From Hyphomicrobiales bacterium (lineage in GTDB: Bacteria > Pseudomonadota > Alphaproteobacteria > Rhizobiales > Beijerinckiaceae): a stretch of 7,833 nt of DNA. The DNA lies in contig JAIXZF010000256.1 in NCBI GenBank assembly GCA_027489835.1, positions 1 through 7,833 of the forward strand, read 5' to 3'. Each line of letters opens with the position of its first letter. Position 1 is the first letter of the stretch. Below the pieces are notes generated by a model. That model did not search any database. It was given only the letters and a program-made list of their open reading frames with translations, and was not told the DNA's origin. Position numbers and translations under genes: made by a program. This document shows positions 6,364-7,833 of the stretch, piece after piece.

Positions 6364-7833
6364 TCAGGCGCAGAGCCTGCGATCCGAAACGCCGAGCAGC
6401 ACCATGGTGGCTTCGGGGCTGAGCGGGCGCGAGATCAGGTAGCCCTGCGCCGCGTTGCAGCCCATGCCCTTCACCATGGCAAGCTGGTCGGTATGCTCGA
6501 TGCCCTCGGCCACGCAGTCGAGGTCGAGGTCCGAGCACATGCTGATGATGCCGTTGACCAGGCTCGCGGCGCGGTGGTCGCCGGCGATGCTGTCGATGAA
6601 GCTCTTGTCGATCTTCAGCTTGTCCAGCGACAGGTGGCGAAGCTGGCTGAAGCTCGAATAGCCTGTGCCGAAATCGTCCAGCGTGACGTGGACGCCCGCG
6701 GCGCGCAGATTGACGATAGTGGCCTGCGCGGTCTCGACGTCGCGCATGATGGCGGTTTCGGTGACCTCGGCCTCGAAGCGGCTGGGCGGCAGCCCCGCCT
6801 GGGCGAGCGCTGCGAGGATGCGCAGGCTCGCGCCCGGCTTGATGAGCTGGTCGGCCGAGAGGTTGAACGACAGGAAAACATCTGCCGGCCAGCGGGCGGC
6901 GGCCGAGGCGGCCTTGCGCAGCAGGATGTCGGTCAGGGGTTCGATGACCCCGATCTGCTCGGCGATGGGGATGAACAGCGCCGGCGAGATCGGGCCCTTT
7001 TGCGCATGGCGCCAGCGGGCGAGGGCCTCGAAGCCGACGATCCGGTTGCTGCCGATCGCCAGGATCGGCTGAAAATGCACGTCGAAATCTTCGGCTTCAA
7101 TGGCTTCGCGCAGCGCCTGCTCGATTTCGGCATGCTGGCGCGCCGCGGCCGCCAGCTCGCTCGAGAAGATGGCGGTTCCGCCCCGGCGCTGGGACTTGGC
7201 GTGATGCAGCGCCGTGTCGGCATGTTCGGCATAGGCCTCGGACGCTTCGCTGCCATCGTTCAGCGCGAGGCCGATGGTGGCCCGGAGGCGGACCTCGACG
7301 CTGTCGTGCCGGAAGGGCTCGCGGAAGACGCGGTGGATCCGCTCGGCGAGCGCGAAGGCCTCGTCGGCATCGCGGCGTCCATCCAGCAGGATGGCGAATT
7401 CGTCGCCGCCCATCCGGGCCACGAGCCCATCCTGCCCGATCTCGGCCGTAAGGCGCGCGGCCACCTCGCGTATGATCTGGTCGCCGACATGGTGCCCGTG
7501 CACATCGTTCACCGGCTTGAAGCCGTCGACATCGAGCATGGCCACCACGAAAGGCTCGCGCCGGCCATCCTCCTGCCGGCCCCGGCCGGACAGGTGCGCC
7601 TCGAAGCGCCTGCGGTTTGCGAGGCCTGTCAGCATGTCGGTGTAGGCGAGGGTGGCGACCATCTCACGGGCCTGCTCCGCCTGGGCGCGGCTGGCGTCGA
7701 CCACCGAGCGCGACTGAACGATGGCCACGAAGGTCTTGTTGGTCTCGCGCAGCATGAAGATGATCAGGCCCGAGACCGCCACGAACATCGGCGCGAGCTG
7801 CATGGTCAGCACATGTCCGCTCTGCAGCATCAC
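6364..7833 (-). CDS. Membrane-anchored GGDEF-EAL cyclic-di-GMP protein, N-terminus beyond window
   Basis: C-terminal 489 codons of a two-domain c-di-GMP turnover protein; the reading frame runs to the window edge, so the edge GTG should not be taken as the start. Visible order: a transmembrane helix (about 11-28, QLAPMFVAVSGLIIFML), a signalling or coiled-coil linker (30-62), a GGDEF domain (about 63-225) and an EAL domain (about 236-480). The cyclase site is intact: DVDGFKPVND (101-110), GHHVGD (113-118), GGDEF (142-146). The inhibitory I-site RxxD is absent, with GQDG at 133-136. The phosphodiesterase residues are also complete: FQP (254-256), EAL (269-271), N324, EVTET (356-360), DDFGTGYSS (386-394), K407/K410, E443/E446 and AQGY (462-465). 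It could therefore make, break or switch between both activities, and such proteins usually control motility, surface attachment or biofilm. The sensor part is outside the window; a single helix just before the linker suggests a membrane-spanning input module. Confidence 0.95.
   Translation of the reverse strand: MMLQSGHVLTMQLAPMFVAVSGLIIFMLRETNKTFVAIVQSRSVVDASRAQAEQAREMVATLAYTDMLTGLANRRRFEAHLSGRGRQEDGRREPFVVAMLDVDGFKPVNDVHGHHVGDQIIREVAARLTAEIGQDGLVARMGGDEFAILLDGRRDADEAFALAERIHRVFREPFRHDSVEVRLRATIGLALNDGSEASEAYAEHADTALHHAKSQRRGGTAIFSSELAAAARQHAEIEQALREAIEAEDFDVHFQPILAIGSNRIVGFEALARWRHAQKGPISPALFIPIAEQIGVIEPLTDILLRKAASAAARWPADVFLSFNLSADQLIKPGASLRILAALAQAGLPPSRFEAEVTETAIMRDVETAQATIVNLRAAGVHVTLDDFGTGYSSFSQLRHLSLDKLKIDKSFIDSIAGDHRAASLVNGIISMCSDLDLDCVAEGIEHTDQLAMVKGMGCNAAQGYLISRPLSPEATMVLLGVSDRRLCA
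6365..6379. terminator. Small hairpin at the fpr / GGDEF-EAL convergent junction
   Basis: CAGGC and GCCTG form a perfect 5-bp stem around GCAGA, beginning 8 nt after the fpr stop codon. It lies inside the last codons of the convergent c-di-GMP gene. It could help end fpr transcripts, but no T-run follows it, so it is not a standard intrinsic terminator and may be only a coding coincidence. No better terminator exists because the two stops are 6 bp apart. Confidence 0.2.

Noticed and set aside
1..7833. A novel defence, biosynthetic or mobile system spanning the window
   Set aside because: All six long genes belong to well-known families in alternating orientation; I see no CRISPR repeats, transposase, integrase, att site, tRNA or unknown multi-gene operon.

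Overview
This is G+C-rich (roughly two-thirds by eye), gene-dense DNA from an alphaproteobacterium, most likely of the order Hyphomicrobiales (Rhizobiales; Bosea or a relative is my guess). The reasons are a malonyl-CoA synthetase very like the rhizobial MatB, an alphaproteobacterial-type PncB and ferredoxin-NADP reductase, an orphan Bug/TctC binding protein, and a 'TTGCGAGCG...GCGAAGCAATCCAG' palindromic repeat of the kind common in Bradyrhizobium/Bosea-like genomes. The genus is inference only.

Layout, left to right: a tripartite tricarboxylate transporter substrate-binding protein (2-979, minus); divergent from it, malonyl-CoA synthetase matB (1169-2674, plus); a 241-bp spacer with a large imperfect palindrome (2699-2780); nicotinate phosphoribosyltransferase pncB (2916-4208, plus); a fosmidomycin-resistance-type MFS efflux pump, fsr (4212-5420, minus), convergent with pncB with only 3 bp between stop codons; divergent from fsr, ferredoxin-NADP+ reductase fpr (5584-6357, plus); and a membrane-anchored GGDEF-EAL cyclic-di-GMP protein (6364-7833, minus), convergent with fpr with 6 bp between stops and cut by the right window edge.

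The genes are mostly single transcription units in alternating orientation, so they do not form one pathway. The one suggestive pairing is the binding protein divergent from matB: it could deliver malonate or a related carboxylate that MatB then activates, but no membrane subunits or malonyl-CoA decarboxylase are in view. PncB (NAD salvage) and Fpr (NADPH/ferredoxin electron transfer) touch the same cofactor pool but are separated by fsr and are probably neighbours by chance. I see no tRNA, rRNA, CRISPR array, transposase, phage gene or toxin-antitoxin pair, and no spacer longer than 300 bp. This looks like ordinary chromosomal core/accessory DNA. The points worth a second look are small-scale: the palindromic repeat, the start region of fsr, the two almost overlapping convergent gene ends, and the missing I-site in the GGDEF domain.
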